Shown here: piece after piece, positions 34,403 through 42,217 of the stretch
Position numbering within the stretch: the stretch's first letter is position 1
Layout: the number at the start of each line of letters is the position of its first letter
DNA from: Clostridiales bacterium
Lineage (GTDB): Bacteria; Bacillota; Clostridia; Oscillospirales; Acutalibacteraceae
Assembly: GCA_024693205.1 (NCBI GenBank)
Contig: JAILLJ010000044.1
Span: forward strand, 1 to 46,176
Reading direction: 5' to 3'
DNA: 46,176 bases
Program-made: the position numbers and the translations under genes
The notes under the pieces: generated by a model
Told to the model about the DNA's origin: nothing
What the model saw: only the letters and a program-made list of their open reading frames with translations
The model's database searches: none

Positions 34403-34436
34403 AAAAAAGGCTTGCCCTGAAAACAGGTCAAACCTT
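34403..34436 (-). terminator. Intrinsic terminator after the first short peptide gene
   Basis: On the minus strand a 13-position stem (12 pairs including one G-U; 34424-34436 with 34407-34419) is followed by TTTTTT. Located 24 bases after the peptide stop codon, it supports that short gene being real. Confidence 0.88.
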
Positions 34437-34459
34437 TCAAAGCAGATAAAAACAGACGA

Positions 34460-34606
34460 TCAGATCTCAAGGATACCGTCGATCATGTTGTCGGAAAGAC
34501 TTATGGTTCCGCCGGAATCATATCCGCCGGGGCCGCTTGAAGCCGCGATAACGTCCTCAACGTCGTAACGGATCACGGTAAAAGCGGGCTTTTCATAATC
34601 ATTCAT
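34460..34606 (-). CDS. Short peptide gene A (48 residues)
   Basis: Unrecognised family. The 48-residue product begins MNDYEKPAFTVIRYDVEDVI, continues with a Gly/Ser-rich stretch (ASSGPGGYDSGGT) and ends SLSDNMIDGILEI. GGGGTG is 8 bases before the ATG, and an intrinsic terminator follows. It shares its first 20 residues in pattern with peptide B (Y-[EQ]-KP-x-[FL]-x-V-x-x-[YF]-D-[VI]-E-[ED]-[VA]-I), while the tails differ. This constant-head/variable-tail layout resembles precursor peptides, but no modifying enzyme, protease or transporter is adjacent. The product is acidic with no signal peptide or membrane helix. Confidence 0.65.
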   Translation of the reverse strand: MNDYEKPAFTVIRYDVEDVIAASSGPGGYDSGGTISLSDNMIDGILEI

Positions 34607-34673
34607 GGCAAACACACCCCAAAAATCAAATGTATATATAAATCACACTTGGTGAGATAAAATTAGTGTTTGG

Positions 34674-34692
34674 GGGGCGGAAAAACCGCCCC
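34674..34692. terminator. GC-rich hairpin between the two short peptide genes
   Basis: GGGGCGG/CCGCCCC, 7 bp, with a 5-base loop. There is no T-run behind it on the minus strand, so it may be a processing or stability element rather than a terminator. Confidence 0.4.
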
Positions 34693-34711
34693 GCCGGGTC
34701 AGCTGAAAGGA

Positions 34712-34840
34712 TCAGTTAAGGTCGATGATGTCGATCGAAGAATCAAAGCCGTTTACGTGCTCCTGATCAAGGCCGCTAACGAGGATCGCCTCTTCAATAT
34801 CGAACTTCTCAACCTTAAGTGAGGGTTTTTGATAAGTCAT
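34712..34840 (-). CDS. Short peptide gene B (42 residues)
   Basis: Unrecognised family; paralogous head to peptide A. The product starts MTYQKPSLKVEKFDIEEAIL, then VSGLDQEHVNGFDSS and ends IDIIDLN. It has a strong ribosome binding site (AAAGGAG, 7 bases before ATG) and its own -10/-35 upstream (34862-34890). Strongly acidic, no cysteine, no signal peptide. The clear SD, the conserved head shared with peptide A and its isolated position argue for a real gene despite its size. Function unknown: a regulatory peptide, secreted peptide or precursor peptide are all possible. Confidence 0.68.
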   Translation of the reverse strand: MTYQKPSLKVEKFDIEEAILVSGLDQEHVNGFDSSIDIIDLN

Positions 34841-34861
34841 TATATTACTCCTTTCAGAAAT

Positions 34862-34890
34862 ATTATATAGACCAACAAAAACTACGTAAA
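34862..34890 (-). promoter_or_regulatory. Promoter of peptide B, overlapping a terminator hairpin
   Basis: On the minus strand TTTACG (34885-34890), 17-base spacer, TATAAT (34862-34867). The -35 sits in the loop of the upstream gene's terminator hairpin. Confidence 0.6.
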
Positions 34891-34900
34891 TTTTTGTTGG
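34872..34900 (-). terminator. Terminator of the secreted InlB-repeat-like protein gene
   Basis: A 10-bp perfect stem (CCAACAAAAA/TTTTTGTTGG, 9-base loop) starts 15 bases after the stop codon of the 422-residue protein. Its T-rich 3' arm acts as the T-run. Confidence 0.65.
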
Positions 34901-34915
34901 AGAATACCATGGTCA

Positions 34916-36184
34916 TCAGTCGCCGAACGGATCGTCGACGTTGTCCTGTTCAAACTCTCCGGTGTATCCGAAATCAACATAGTTGACGGTATGGATATCA
35001 CTGTATACGGGGTCGAGGACATGCCCGCTCGAATCTTTAAGTATCACATATGCGCGGGCATAAACAAGGGGATAGATCGTTTCTGCGTTTCCCGTCTCGG
35101 CGGCGGTAACCGTCCGCCTCCAGTTTCCGACGGATATATCGAAGGTACCGTTGTTTTCGTTATTTTGAGAGGTGGCCTTTGCGACGGAATTACCGCCGAT
35201 CACAAAGGCGGAGGGATTTGCTCCCACATCGGTCTTAAGCGTCAGAAGGATTCCGTTTTCGATAACGGTATATGTCCTGAAAATGCTTCGCTCCGAATAG
35301 ACCGTGACCGATCCGCTCGTAAAATTGGGGACGTCGGCGCTTATACGTATCGCGATGCCGTTGCCGGGTTCCGCGCCGTAGATCGGGATAAGCTTGATGT
35401 CGTTCGTGACATAAAAGCTGTAATTCTCGTAATAGCTCGCTACGGAAAGAGTCGAGTCGTTATTGTCGATAACAGCCCAATAGGAGAAGGGTTCGCCGTT
35501 GTGTGTCGTAGCGGCTCTTACTTCCGCGACGTCAAGGCGGTTATATACGGTGACCGAAGTCTGATTGTCGATACTGTCGAGGAACGTCTTTACGACGAAC
35601 TGCTGGTTTTTAACGACATAGACCGGATAGACGAAAAGATTTTCAGTGCTCGCGGCGATCTGGTCCTGAGTGTAGCTCCATTCGCCGGTAAATGTATAGC
35701 CGTCGATGGCGGGTACGTTTTCGGGATATTCGTCGGGATATCCGACGTCGCAGTCGTAGGCGCTTAAGATGTTGTTGGCCATCGACAGATAGGAGATATA
35801 GTGCGAGACCGGCGTATTGTTTTCGTCTAAGATCGAAAGCGCGAATACAGCCTGAAGGCGAATATCGGTCGCGGCGGTAAACGAATAGGACGCGTCAAAG
35901 CTGAAAATACGGTTTGACTCGACGTTTACCCAATAGAGGAAGGTGGTATTGGCGCTCGGAACAGCGGTTAGCGATATAGGCGTACCGGGAGCAACACTTA
36001 CGGAGCCGACCTGGTTAGTGACGACGACATTGCCGTTCAGCTCTATACGTCCGAAGGGAACGGAGCTGAGGTCGATCGTCACATTGGAGGCCTCGGCGGA
36101 AACAGAAAAGCAGAAAGCGAATGCTCCGAAAACGAGCAGAACACTTAAAAAAACAGAGACAAGCTTCTTTGATCTGCTTTTCAT
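34916..36184 (-). CDS. Secreted protein with InlB-repeat-like modules
   Basis: 422 residues from ATG 36184, which has GGAGGGGG 7-9 bases upstream; a reading frame extension to 36268 has no SD and lacks signal features. Residues 1-31 are a signal peptide (KKLVSVFLSVLLVFGAFAF, cleavage near SAEA). Two segments, about 40-115 (FLYWVNVESNRIFSFDASYS, ATDIRLQAVF) and about 205-270 (FSYWAVIDNND, TNDIKLIPIYG), match the divergent InlB B-repeat pattern 'F..W......s....y.f....d..l.a.f'. No cell-wall anchor motif is present; the end is acidic (VDDPFGD). Probably an exported adhesion-type protein. It has its own perfect promoter. Confidence 0.75.
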   Translation of the reverse strand: MKSRSKKLVSVFLSVLLVFGAFAFCFSVSAEASNVTIDLSSVPFGRIELNGNVVVTNQVGSVSVAPGTPISLTAVPSANTTFLYWVNVESNRIFSFDASYSFTAATDIRLQAVFALSILDENNTPVSHYISYLSMANNILSAYDCDVGYPDEYPENVPAIDGYTFTGEWSYTQDQIAASTENLFVYPVYVVKNQQFVVKTFLDSIDNQTSVTVYNRLDVAEVRAATTHNGEPFSYWAVIDNNDSTLSVASYYENYSFYVTNDIKLIPIYGAEPGNGIAIRISADVPNFTSGSVTVYSERSIFRTYTVIENGILLTLKTDVGANPSAFVIGGNSVAKATSQNNENNGTFDISVGNWRRTVTAAETGNAETIYPLVYARAYVILKDSSGHVLDPVYSDIHTVNYVDFGYTGEFEQDNVDDPFGD

Positions 36185-36239
36185 GTATACCCCCTCCTTG
36201 AAACATACAAATACACTATTACATATTTGTTCACTGAGG

Positions 36240-36268
36240 ATTATAACATGCAAATCAAGTCTTGTCAA
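36240..36268 (-). promoter_or_regulatory. Perfect-consensus promoter for the secreted protein
   Basis: On the minus strand TTGACA (36263-36268), 17-base spacer, TATAAT (36240-36245). Leader of about 50 bases to the ATG at 36184. Confidence 0.85.
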
Positions 36269-36298
36269 TCGTTTTTTTAAAATATTACAAAACTATTA

Positions 36299-36341
36299 CA
36301 AAAAACAGTGATTTTAACGGAAAAATCAGGCAGAAATTCAC
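36299..36341 (-). terminator. Terminator of the hflX–ATP-grasp operon
   Basis: GTGAATTT (36341-36334) pairs with AAAATCAC (36315-36308) with one internal mismatch, then TGTTTTTT on the minus strand. The stem overlaps the ATP-grasp stop codon. Confidence 0.55.
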
Positions 36342-37657
36342 TTTTTGACGATCGTCGCAATGGTCTTCTCGTCGTATTGAGATGAAATAATTCCACCTTT
36401 TGAAAGCCGCGAGTAGATACCGCTGAATTTTCGATTATAACAAAACAAACCGGTGATATTACGAAATCCCCGTATCTCCGCATCCTTTTCAGAAAAGTCG
36501 ATATTTTCCGAGACATAGGGCGGACAATATTCCTGAAGAAGATAATTTTTGCCCGATCCCTTTGAAAGTACGTTTTTCCACTCCTTCGGCGAAAGGTCGA
36601 TCCCGGCGTAGACGCCGCGCGACGCGTAAAGGTCAAACGGCTTTATCAGCCAGGACGATCTGTTTTGAGCAGCGTCGAATTTCTCTATGTTTTCGTCGTT
36701 AAGAACGTATGTTGCGGGGATGTGCGCCGCTATAAAGTCGTTTTCGCTTTTTGAAAGAAGCTTTTTTGTCTCGTCAAAATGAAGGACTGCGAAGATATAT
36801 TTATTATGGATTATCTGCGTCGGGAACGAGCCGATAACGCATACGGCGTTGTCCTTAACCGCAGATATGAAGGGCGTCACCTCGTCGTATCTGTCCATTA
36901 TATCGGCGGTGACTGCGCGCCTGTAAACAGCGTCGACGCGCTTTCCCGACGGAGATTTGAGCGAGCCGTTTTTGTAGGAAAAGGAGCGTATATCGCATAT
37001 TTCGGCGGATATGCCGTTTCGTTTGAACGCTTCCTCAAATCGGATAAATTCGTTTGCCGTCCCGCGGTCGTTGAAATCGGCTATGGCGACATGGGGACTG
37101 TCCGTCCTTTTGTTGTCGTATGTATCGTAGATGTTTTTAAATTCCGCGACCCAAGAGTCAAAAAGCTCGAAGGAATAGTATTCCTCACCCTCCGCCGCGT
37201 TCATAAACGCCGTATTGAGAGGGAGAAGGGAGTTAAGGATCCTGTCCTCGTTCATGGCGCTCGTGCCGTCGGTATTTATCTCGCAGAATTTGAAGTCGCC
37301 TGTTTCCTCGTTAAAGAAAATATCTATCCTCGATATCGGGATATATGTCTTATAATGTACGCCCGAAAGGATAAGCTCTCTGAGCTCCTTTGAAAAGGGG
37401 AACAGAGCGCGGTACGCGGGCGACACGAGGTATTCATGTATCACCTTGTCAAATATAGAAAAGCATGTTTCGGTGATGTTTTTGAACAGCCCGACGTCCT
37501 TTTCGGTGAATATCTTGGGCACGGAGAGCGTCTGGACGCATCTGTCGCCGACGTGAAGATCGGACGCCATGATCCGATCTTTTATTTCGTCAAAATCCCT
37601 TTTTGCCGTCTTTTTATCGGCGAGGATATTTTCGATGATCGTTTTTTCAGTAAGCAA
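36338..37657 (-). CDS. ATP-grasp, glutathionylspermidine-synthase-like ligase
   Basis: 439 residues from TTG 37657. This start is chosen because AAAGGA stands 10 bases before it; an ATG at 37693 would overlap the upstream gene by 47 bases and has no SD. Residues 105-150 contain DIFFNEETGDFKFCEINTDG and SAMNEDR, the Mg/ATP glutamate-asparagine region of circularly permuted ATP-grasp ligases related to the synthetase domain of glutathionylspermidine synthase. Later blocks are SWLIKPFDLYASRGVYAG and NYLLQEYCPP. Such enzymes form amide bonds on glutathione-like acids. Its translational coupling to a glutamate-cysteine ligase suggests it adds the next residue to gamma-glutamylcysteine; the acceptor is unknown. 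Confidence 0.72.
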   Translation of the reverse strand: MLTEKTIIENILADKKTAKRDFDEIKDRIMASDLHVGDRCVQTLSVPKIFTEKDVGLFKNITETCFSIFDKVIHEYLVSPAYRALFPFSKELRELILSGVHYKTYIPISRIDIFFNEETGDFKFCEINTDGTSAMNEDRILNSLLPLNTAFMNAAEGEEYYSFELFDSWVAEFKNIYDTYDNKRTDSPHVAIADFNDRGTANEFIRFEEAFKRNGISAEICDIRSFSYKNGSLKSPSGKRVDAVYRRAVTADIMDRYDEVTPFISAVKDNAVCVIGSFPTQIIHNKYIFAVLHFDETKKLLSKSENDFIAAHIPATYVLNDENIEKFDAAQNRSSWLIKPFDLYASRGVYAGIDLSPKEWKNVLSKGSGKNYLLQEYCPPYVSENIDFSEKDAEIRGFRNITGLFCYNRKFSGIYSRLSKGGIISSQYDEKTIATIVKK

Positions 37658-38849
37658 GAGTAATGAGTCCTTTCTCAACGATATTTTTTTCATCTTCGTT
37701 TAGATTTTCGAGAGCTATGCGCGTTATCCTGTCGGCAAGCCGGGACGCTTTGACGCCGTAAATGTCGCCGGAAAAGCCTTTTAAGGCTATATCGTCCTCC
37801 GCGTCCTCTATATCGCCCTCGCGGACGTCGAATCCCTTAAGGATATCATCGACTGTTCCGGAGCTTGAAAAGATCCCTTTGATAAGTCCGAGATAGAACA
37901 TAAAACGCTCCGGAGGCATACTGTCGGCGCAGCGTATCTCGACGTATCTGCGTAGTCTGACGTCGGGGAAAACCATTGACGAATAATGATCGGCGAGGGC
38001 AGGAAGCTCTTCTTCGCCGTATTCGCGCATGACCTCGAGCGCCGTTTTGTCGGTAGGGGAGTACACGCCGTTTTTGACGGAAAAGATCGCGGGACGCGAC
38101 AGTATATAGTCGGCGTATTTTGAAAAGCCGAAGTCGTCGTCAAAGACGCCGTTTACGATGCACGTCCTTTTTTCGTCCACGTTTCGCCAGACGGATTTTC
38201 GGATAAGCGGATTTTTATTCGGCAGCCCCTCGAAAACGGGGGAGTTACCGGAAAGAAGCTCAAAAAGAGGCGTTAAAACATAGGCGCACCTGAATTTTTT
38301 TATGAAATCGCTTTCGTCAAAATAGTCTATCGAGACTTGACAGGCGGCAGTGCCGCGCATCATGTTTATCCCGCATTTCCCGGTTTTCTCGAAATATTTG
38401 TCCATGTAATAATAGCGCTTTTTCGGTATCAGCTCGATTTCGCCGACGCGGGAATGAGGAAGATATCCGAGCGTCGTAAGCTCGTATCCGAGAGGGGAAA
38501 TGACTTCGTCGACAATGTCCTTAAATCTGTTATATGCCGAAAGGACGTCAATGAGCTTTTCTTTCGGAGCGATACTGACCTCAAGCTGTGCGCCCGGCTC
38601 GAGGGTAAGCGATATCTCGCCGTCTGAAAGCCCGAGAAGACGGCCGTTTTCGTATACCGAGTCGGTGAAGAAGGGGAGGAGACAGTTTAAGATATACTCT
38701 GTCCCGCGCGTTTCGGAATATTGGATATTCCGCTTTGTCGCGCGGTCGGTGATGAAATGCTCAAGCTCCAAGCCGAGCATCATCCTTTTGTCGCTTTTGC
38801 ATCCGCTTTCAAAATACGACAAAAGCGCCTGTTTAGCTTTTTCCATCAA
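37647..38849 (-). CDS. Glutamate-cysteine ligase-like protein (GCS2)
   Basis: 400 residues. GCS2-type features: GLELEHFITD (about 24-33, glutamate/metal site), SLTLEPGAQLEVS (about 106-118), the RGTAACQVSIDY strand (about 185-196) and RYVEIRCADSMPP (about 307-319). This matches the proteobacterial/plant and EgtA-like family that joins Glu to Cys through the gamma-carboxyl. AAAGG lies 4 bases before ATG 38849 and 7 before ATG 38846; the second is slightly better. It starts 9 bases after hflX and overlaps the ATP-grasp gene by about 11 bases. Firmicutes more often use a GshA-GshB fusion (GshF), so a separate pair is notable. Confidence 0.82.
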   Translation of the reverse strand: MMEKAKQALLSYFESGCKSDKRMMLGLELEHFITDRATKRNIQYSETRGTEYILNCLLPFFTDSVYENGRLLGLSDGEISLTLEPGAQLEVSIAPKEKLIDVLSAYNRFKDIVDEVISPLGYELTTLGYLPHSRVGEIELIPKKRYYYMDKYFEKTGKCGINMMRGTAACQVSIDYFDESDFIKKFRCAYVLTPLFELLSGNSPVFEGLPNKNPLIRKSVWRNVDEKRTCIVNGVFDDDFGFSKYADYILSRPAIFSVKNGVYSPTDKTALEVMREYGEEELPALADHYSSMVFPDVRLRRYVEIRCADSMPPERFMFYLGLIKGIFSSSGTVDDILKGFDVREGDIEDAEDDIALKGFSGDIYGVKASRLADRITRIALENLNEDEKNIVEKGLITLAY

Positions 38850-38858
38850 ATCAAACCT

Positions 38859-40112
38859 TTACTTCGGAATAAGGCAGTTTTTATATCTGTCAATAAAAGA
38901 TATGTCCGCAACAGCCTTTAAATATACGCCCTCCTCGCGATATTCCTCTATAGATACGGCGCCGTCTCTGTGAAGCTCGGCGACCGCCGATGACAAAGAA
39001 TAAGGAAACAAAAATTCCGCCTCGCGCCGTGTCGGCGGCAGAACGGATTCTATCATATCAAGAAGTTTCTGAAGCCCATAGCCGTTAAGGGCGGATATCA
39101 TGACGCTTTTTCCGACGGCGGGGATATCCGCGGCGTCTTTCACGAGATCGCATTTGTTCATGACCGAGATTATCGGCTTGTCGGTACATTCGAGCTCGGT
39201 CAGAATTTCGTCGGTAACGCGGAGATGCTCCGCGCATTCGTCGCTCGAAGCGTCGCAGACGTTAAGGATAACGTCGGCCGCCGCCGCTTCCTCGAGCGTC
39301 GACAAAAATGCCTCGACAAGATGGTGAGGAAGCCGCCTTATAAGTCCTACCGTGTCGATAAGCATTATTTTCCTTCCGCTCGGCAGCGTCAGCGCGCGCG
39401 CCGTCGGGTCGAGAGTTACAAAAAGCTTGTCCTCCGCGAGGACGTCGGCGTTTGTCAGCGCGTTCATAAGAGTGCTTTTTCCGGCGTTTGTGTAGCCGAC
39501 TATCGCCGCAGTCGTCACTCTGTCCTTGACGCGCCTTTCGCGCATCAGAGAGCGTCTCTTTTTGAGCGCTTCAAGCTCGTCCTCAAGCTTTTTTATCCTC
39601 CTGCGGATATGGCGCTTGTCGGTTTCGAGCTTTGTTTCTCCGGGGCCTCTCGTGCCTATTCCGCCGCCGAGGCGCGAAAGCTGAACGCCCTTGCCGCCGA
39701 GGCGCGGAAGGGTATATTTGAGCTGCGCGATCTCGACCTGGAGCTTGCCCTCGCCGCTTCTCGCATGGGCGGCAAATATATCGAGGATGAGCGTAGTCCT
39801 GTCGATCACCCTGACGTCGGTCAGCTCCTCAATGTTTCGCTGCTGTGAGGGCGTCAGCTCGGAATCGAATATCAAAAGGTCGATATCGTTGTCGGCGCAG
39901 TAGACGCGAAGCTCCTCGAGACGGCCTCTTCCGACGAACGTCGCGGCGTTAGGTGTGTCGCGCTTTTGCGACATTACGGCGACGACCTCTGCGCCCGCCG
40001 TTTCGGCAAGCTCCGAGAGCTCGTCAAAGGAGCTGTCGACGTCGTATTCGCCCGTATCTATGTTGACAAGTACGGCGCGTTCCGCCCTTTCGTCGTTTTC
40101 GATATTTTCCAT
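38859..40112 (-). CDS. hflX: Ribosome-associated GTPase HflX
   Basis: 417 residues. The N-terminal HflX domain (1-185) ends with the signature FVGRGRLEEL, DSELTPSQQRN, and GGIGTRGPGETKLETDKRHIRRRIKKL (read across about 148-175). The G domain has GYTNAGKSTLMN (P-loop, about 203), DTVGLIRRLPHHLVEAF (G3, about 250) and NKCD (G4). HflX binds the 50S subunit and splits stalled ribosomes. Weak SD. It leads the three-gene unit with the GCS2 and ATP-grasp genes. Confidence 0.95.
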   Translation of the reverse strand: MENIENDERAERAVLVNIDTGEYDVDSSFDELSELAETAGAEVVAVMSQKRDTPNAATFVGRGRLEELRVYCADNDIDLLIFDSELTPSQQRNIEELTDVRVIDRTTLILDIFAAHARSGEGKLQVEIAQLKYTLPRLGGKGVQLSRLGGGIGTRGPGETKLETDKRHIRRRIKKLEDELEALKKRRSLMRERRVKDRVTTAAIVGYTNAGKSTLMNALTNADVLAEDKLFVTLDPTARALTLPSGRKIMLIDTVGLIRRLPHHLVEAFLSTLEEAAAADVILNVCDASSDECAEHLRVTDEILTELECTDKPIISVMNKCDLVKDAADIPAVGKSVMISALNGYGLQKLLDMIESVLPPTRREAEFLFPYSLSSAVAELHRDGAVSIEEYREEGVYLKAVADISFIDRYKNCLIPK

Positions 40113-40153
40113 ATATCAGCCGTCCGATCTTTAAAACTTCATTGTTAAACTGC

Positions 40154-40183
40154 ACTGCGCGGACATTTTCGTGACCGCGCAGT
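40154..40183. terminator. Hairpin between galE and hflX
   Basis: A 9-bp perfect stem ACTGCGCGG/CCGCGCAGT with a 12-base loop. No T-run follows on the minus strand, so termination is uncertain. Confidence 0.5.
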
Positions 40184-40196
40184 AATACATAAAATA

Positions 40197-41207
40197 TCAA
40201 AATCCGTTTGGATTGTTTTTTTGCCAGCGCCATGTGTCCTCGCACATCTCCTCGATGCCTCTTTCGGCTTTCCAGCCGAGTTCGCGCTCCGCCTTTGAGG
40301 CGTCGGAGTAGCATGTCGCGATATCTCCAAGACGGCGCCCGTCTATCACATAATTTATTTTGATCCCGTTTACCTTTTCAAAGGCGTTAATGAGCTGAAG
40401 AACGCTTACGCCGTGTCCCGTTCCGAGGTTATAGATATCGACTCCCGTTTTTTCGAGGATATGTTGATACGCCTTGACATGTCCCACCGCGAGATCGACG
40501 ACATGGATATAATCGCGGACTCCCGTTCCGTCGGGCGTGTCGTAGTCGTCTCCGTAGACGTGGAGGCATTTCAGCTTTCCGACGGCGACCTGTGAGATAT
40601 AGGGCATAAGGTTGTTCGGTATGTCGCGGGGATTTTCGCCGATCCTGCCGCTCTTATGGGCGCCGATCGGATTGAAATACCGAAGAAGGCATATGCTCCA
40701 GCTGTTGTCCGCGGCGTAGATATCCTGAAGTATCTTTTCGATATAGAGCTTTGTCGTGCCGTATGGATTGGTCGTCCCGCCGACCTGCATGTCTTCTTTA
40801 AGCGGCGATATGTTGTTCATGCCGTAGACAGTGGCGGACGAGCTGAAAACGATCTTTTTACAGCCGGCTTTTGTCATCGCGTTTAAAAGCGATATGGTCC
40901 CGCCGATGTTGTTGTCGTAATATCTCAGCGGCTGTGAGCAGCTTTCGCCGACCGATTTAAGACCGGCGAAATGGATGACGGCGTCGACAGAGTTTTCGGA
41001 AAAAATCTTGTCGAGCTTTTCCGTGTCGCGGATATCGCAGTCGTATGTTTTGATTTTTTTACCCGATATTTCTTCGACGCGGCGTACAGCCTCGGGCGAA
41101 GAATTGACGTAGTTGTCGACGATTATCATATCGAGGCCGTTTTTGAGCAGCTCAACGCATGTGTGCGACCCGATATACCCGGCGCCGCCGGTGACTAAAA
41201 CAGACAT
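40197..41207 (-). CDS. galE: UDP-glucose 4-epimerase
   Basis: 336 residues. NAD-binding TGGAGYIGSHTCVELL (6-21); catalytic residues in FSSSATVYG (Ser) and YGTTKLYIEK (Tyr-x3-Lys, about 149-158), plus the GalE end motif. It interconverts UDP-glucose and UDP-galactose for the Leloir pathway and glycan synthesis. GGGGGT precedes the ATG by 9 bases. It follows the orphan anchored protein by 18 bases in the rhaA operon direction. Confidence 0.95.
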   Translation of the reverse strand: MSVLVTGGAGYIGSHTCVELLKNGLDMIIVDNYVNSSPEAVRRVEEISGKKIKTYDCDIRDTEKLDKIFSENSVDAVIHFAGLKSVGESCSQPLRYYDNNIGGTISLLNAMTKAGCKKIVFSSSATVYGMNNISPLKEDMQVGGTTNPYGTTKLYIEKILQDIYAADNSWSICLLRYFNPIGAHKSGRIGENPRDIPNNLMPYISQVAVGKLKCLHVYGDDYDTPDGTGVRDYIHVVDLAVGHVKAYQHILEKTGVDIYNLGTGHGVSVLQLINAFEKVNGIKINYVIDGRRLGDIATCYSDASKAERELGWKAERGIEEMCEDTWRWQKNNPNGF

Positions 41208-41225
41208 TTTGAAAGTACCCCCAAT

Positions 41226-42182
41226 TTATTCGAGCTCGACAGTGTAAGAACGGAAATATACGCTGAGAAGCTTTGAGTTGTAGTCGATCGCGTGGAAGAC
41301 AGAGCCGTCCGAGGCGTGAAATGCGGTAAAGCCCTCTGTTTCGATGTAGTCCTTGCCGACGTTTCGGGTGAACGCGACGCGCGTCCTGCCGCTGATTGTG
41401 TTTACGGCGTAGACGTTCCTTGTCGCACCGTCGGTTCTTGTGTCGGAAGAGAGGTAGAGAGTGCCGTCGTAAAATTCGCCGTCCTGGACTCTTTCGAGAT
41501 CGTCGACTCCGAGAACGGGGATCTCCTTTACGGGAGCCATCGTACTGTCGATATCGAATTGATATATCGACGTCGCTTTATCCCACGTAGCGGTAAAAAG
41601 CTGTCCCGTTTTTCCGTTGACGGCTACCCACGGGACGCCGCTCGGAAACCAGCTCGTCGGAAGGTCGTAATGTGTGACGTAGGAGAGAGTGTCGGCGCTG
41701 AATACGACGATACAGGGATACATCCGCTCGTCGTCCTCAACGGCGGCGTAGATCTTTCCGTCGTAGTAGCTTATCCCTCCGATATGGTTGTTTCCGCGTT
41801 TTTTAAGCTCCTTCGGGAGAGGATTTGTCACGCGTTTTATTGATTTTTTTGTTTCGGGATCGAACTTCGCGAGCGCGGTAAAACCGACTCCGGTCATAGA
41901 CCCGCTCGTATAAAAGATCTTTCCGTCGGTCGTAAGACCCTGACCGGCATACGCCGCTTCGGTGAAGAAAAGCTTCTTTTCGCTTATCAGCGTAGATGTG
42001 CTCGTATTTCCTGCGCCGGTATCGAAAATGATGGTAAAAAACAGTACGGCGGCGGTGAAATACTTCGGAAACTGTTTAAGGAAACCGAGTATTTTTGTAA
42101 ATATCGGCTTTATTTTGTCGGCTGTTTTGCCCCAGTCGATATCTTTTATATTGTCGATCATCTTGCCGAGATCAAAGTCCAT
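41226..42182 (-). CDS. Membrane-anchored protein of unknown function, propeller-like
   Basis: 318 residues, no recognised family. One membrane helix (about 38-56, YFTAAVLFFTIIFDTGAG) follows a charged amphipathic N-terminus and anchors an outward C-terminal domain. That domain has repeating motifs of the kind GLTTDGKIFYTSGS, GGISYYDGKIYAAVEDD, and GEFYDGTLYLSSDT, which suggest a beta-propeller or sugar-binding fold. SD AAGGGG. It lies between rhaA and galE, so an envelope or carbohydrate role is plausible but unproven. Confidence 0.65.
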   Translation of the reverse strand: MDFDLGKMIDNIKDIDWGKTADKIKPIFTKILGFLKQFPKYFTAAVLFFTIIFDTGAGNTSTSTLISEKKLFFTEAAYAGQGLTTDGKIFYTSGSMTGVGFTALAKFDPETKKSIKRVTNPLPKELKKRGNNHIGGISYYDGKIYAAVEDDERMYPCIVVFSADTLSYVTHYDLPTSWFPSGVPWVAVNGKTGQLFTATWDKATSIYQFDIDSTMAPVKEIPVLGVDDLERVQDGEFYDGTLYLSSDTRTDGATRNVYAVNTISGRTRVAFTRNVGKDYIETEGFTAFHASDGSVFHAIDYNSKLLSVYFRSYTVELE

Positions 42183-42217
42183 TTTTGTTCCCCTTTATAA
42201 AGACATAAAGACGTAAA

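Noticed and set aside
37658-37693. Longer ATP-grasp start at ATG 37693
   Set aside because: No SD in front and a 47-base overlap with the ligase gene; TTG 37657 has AAAGGA at a good distance. It is not fully excluded.
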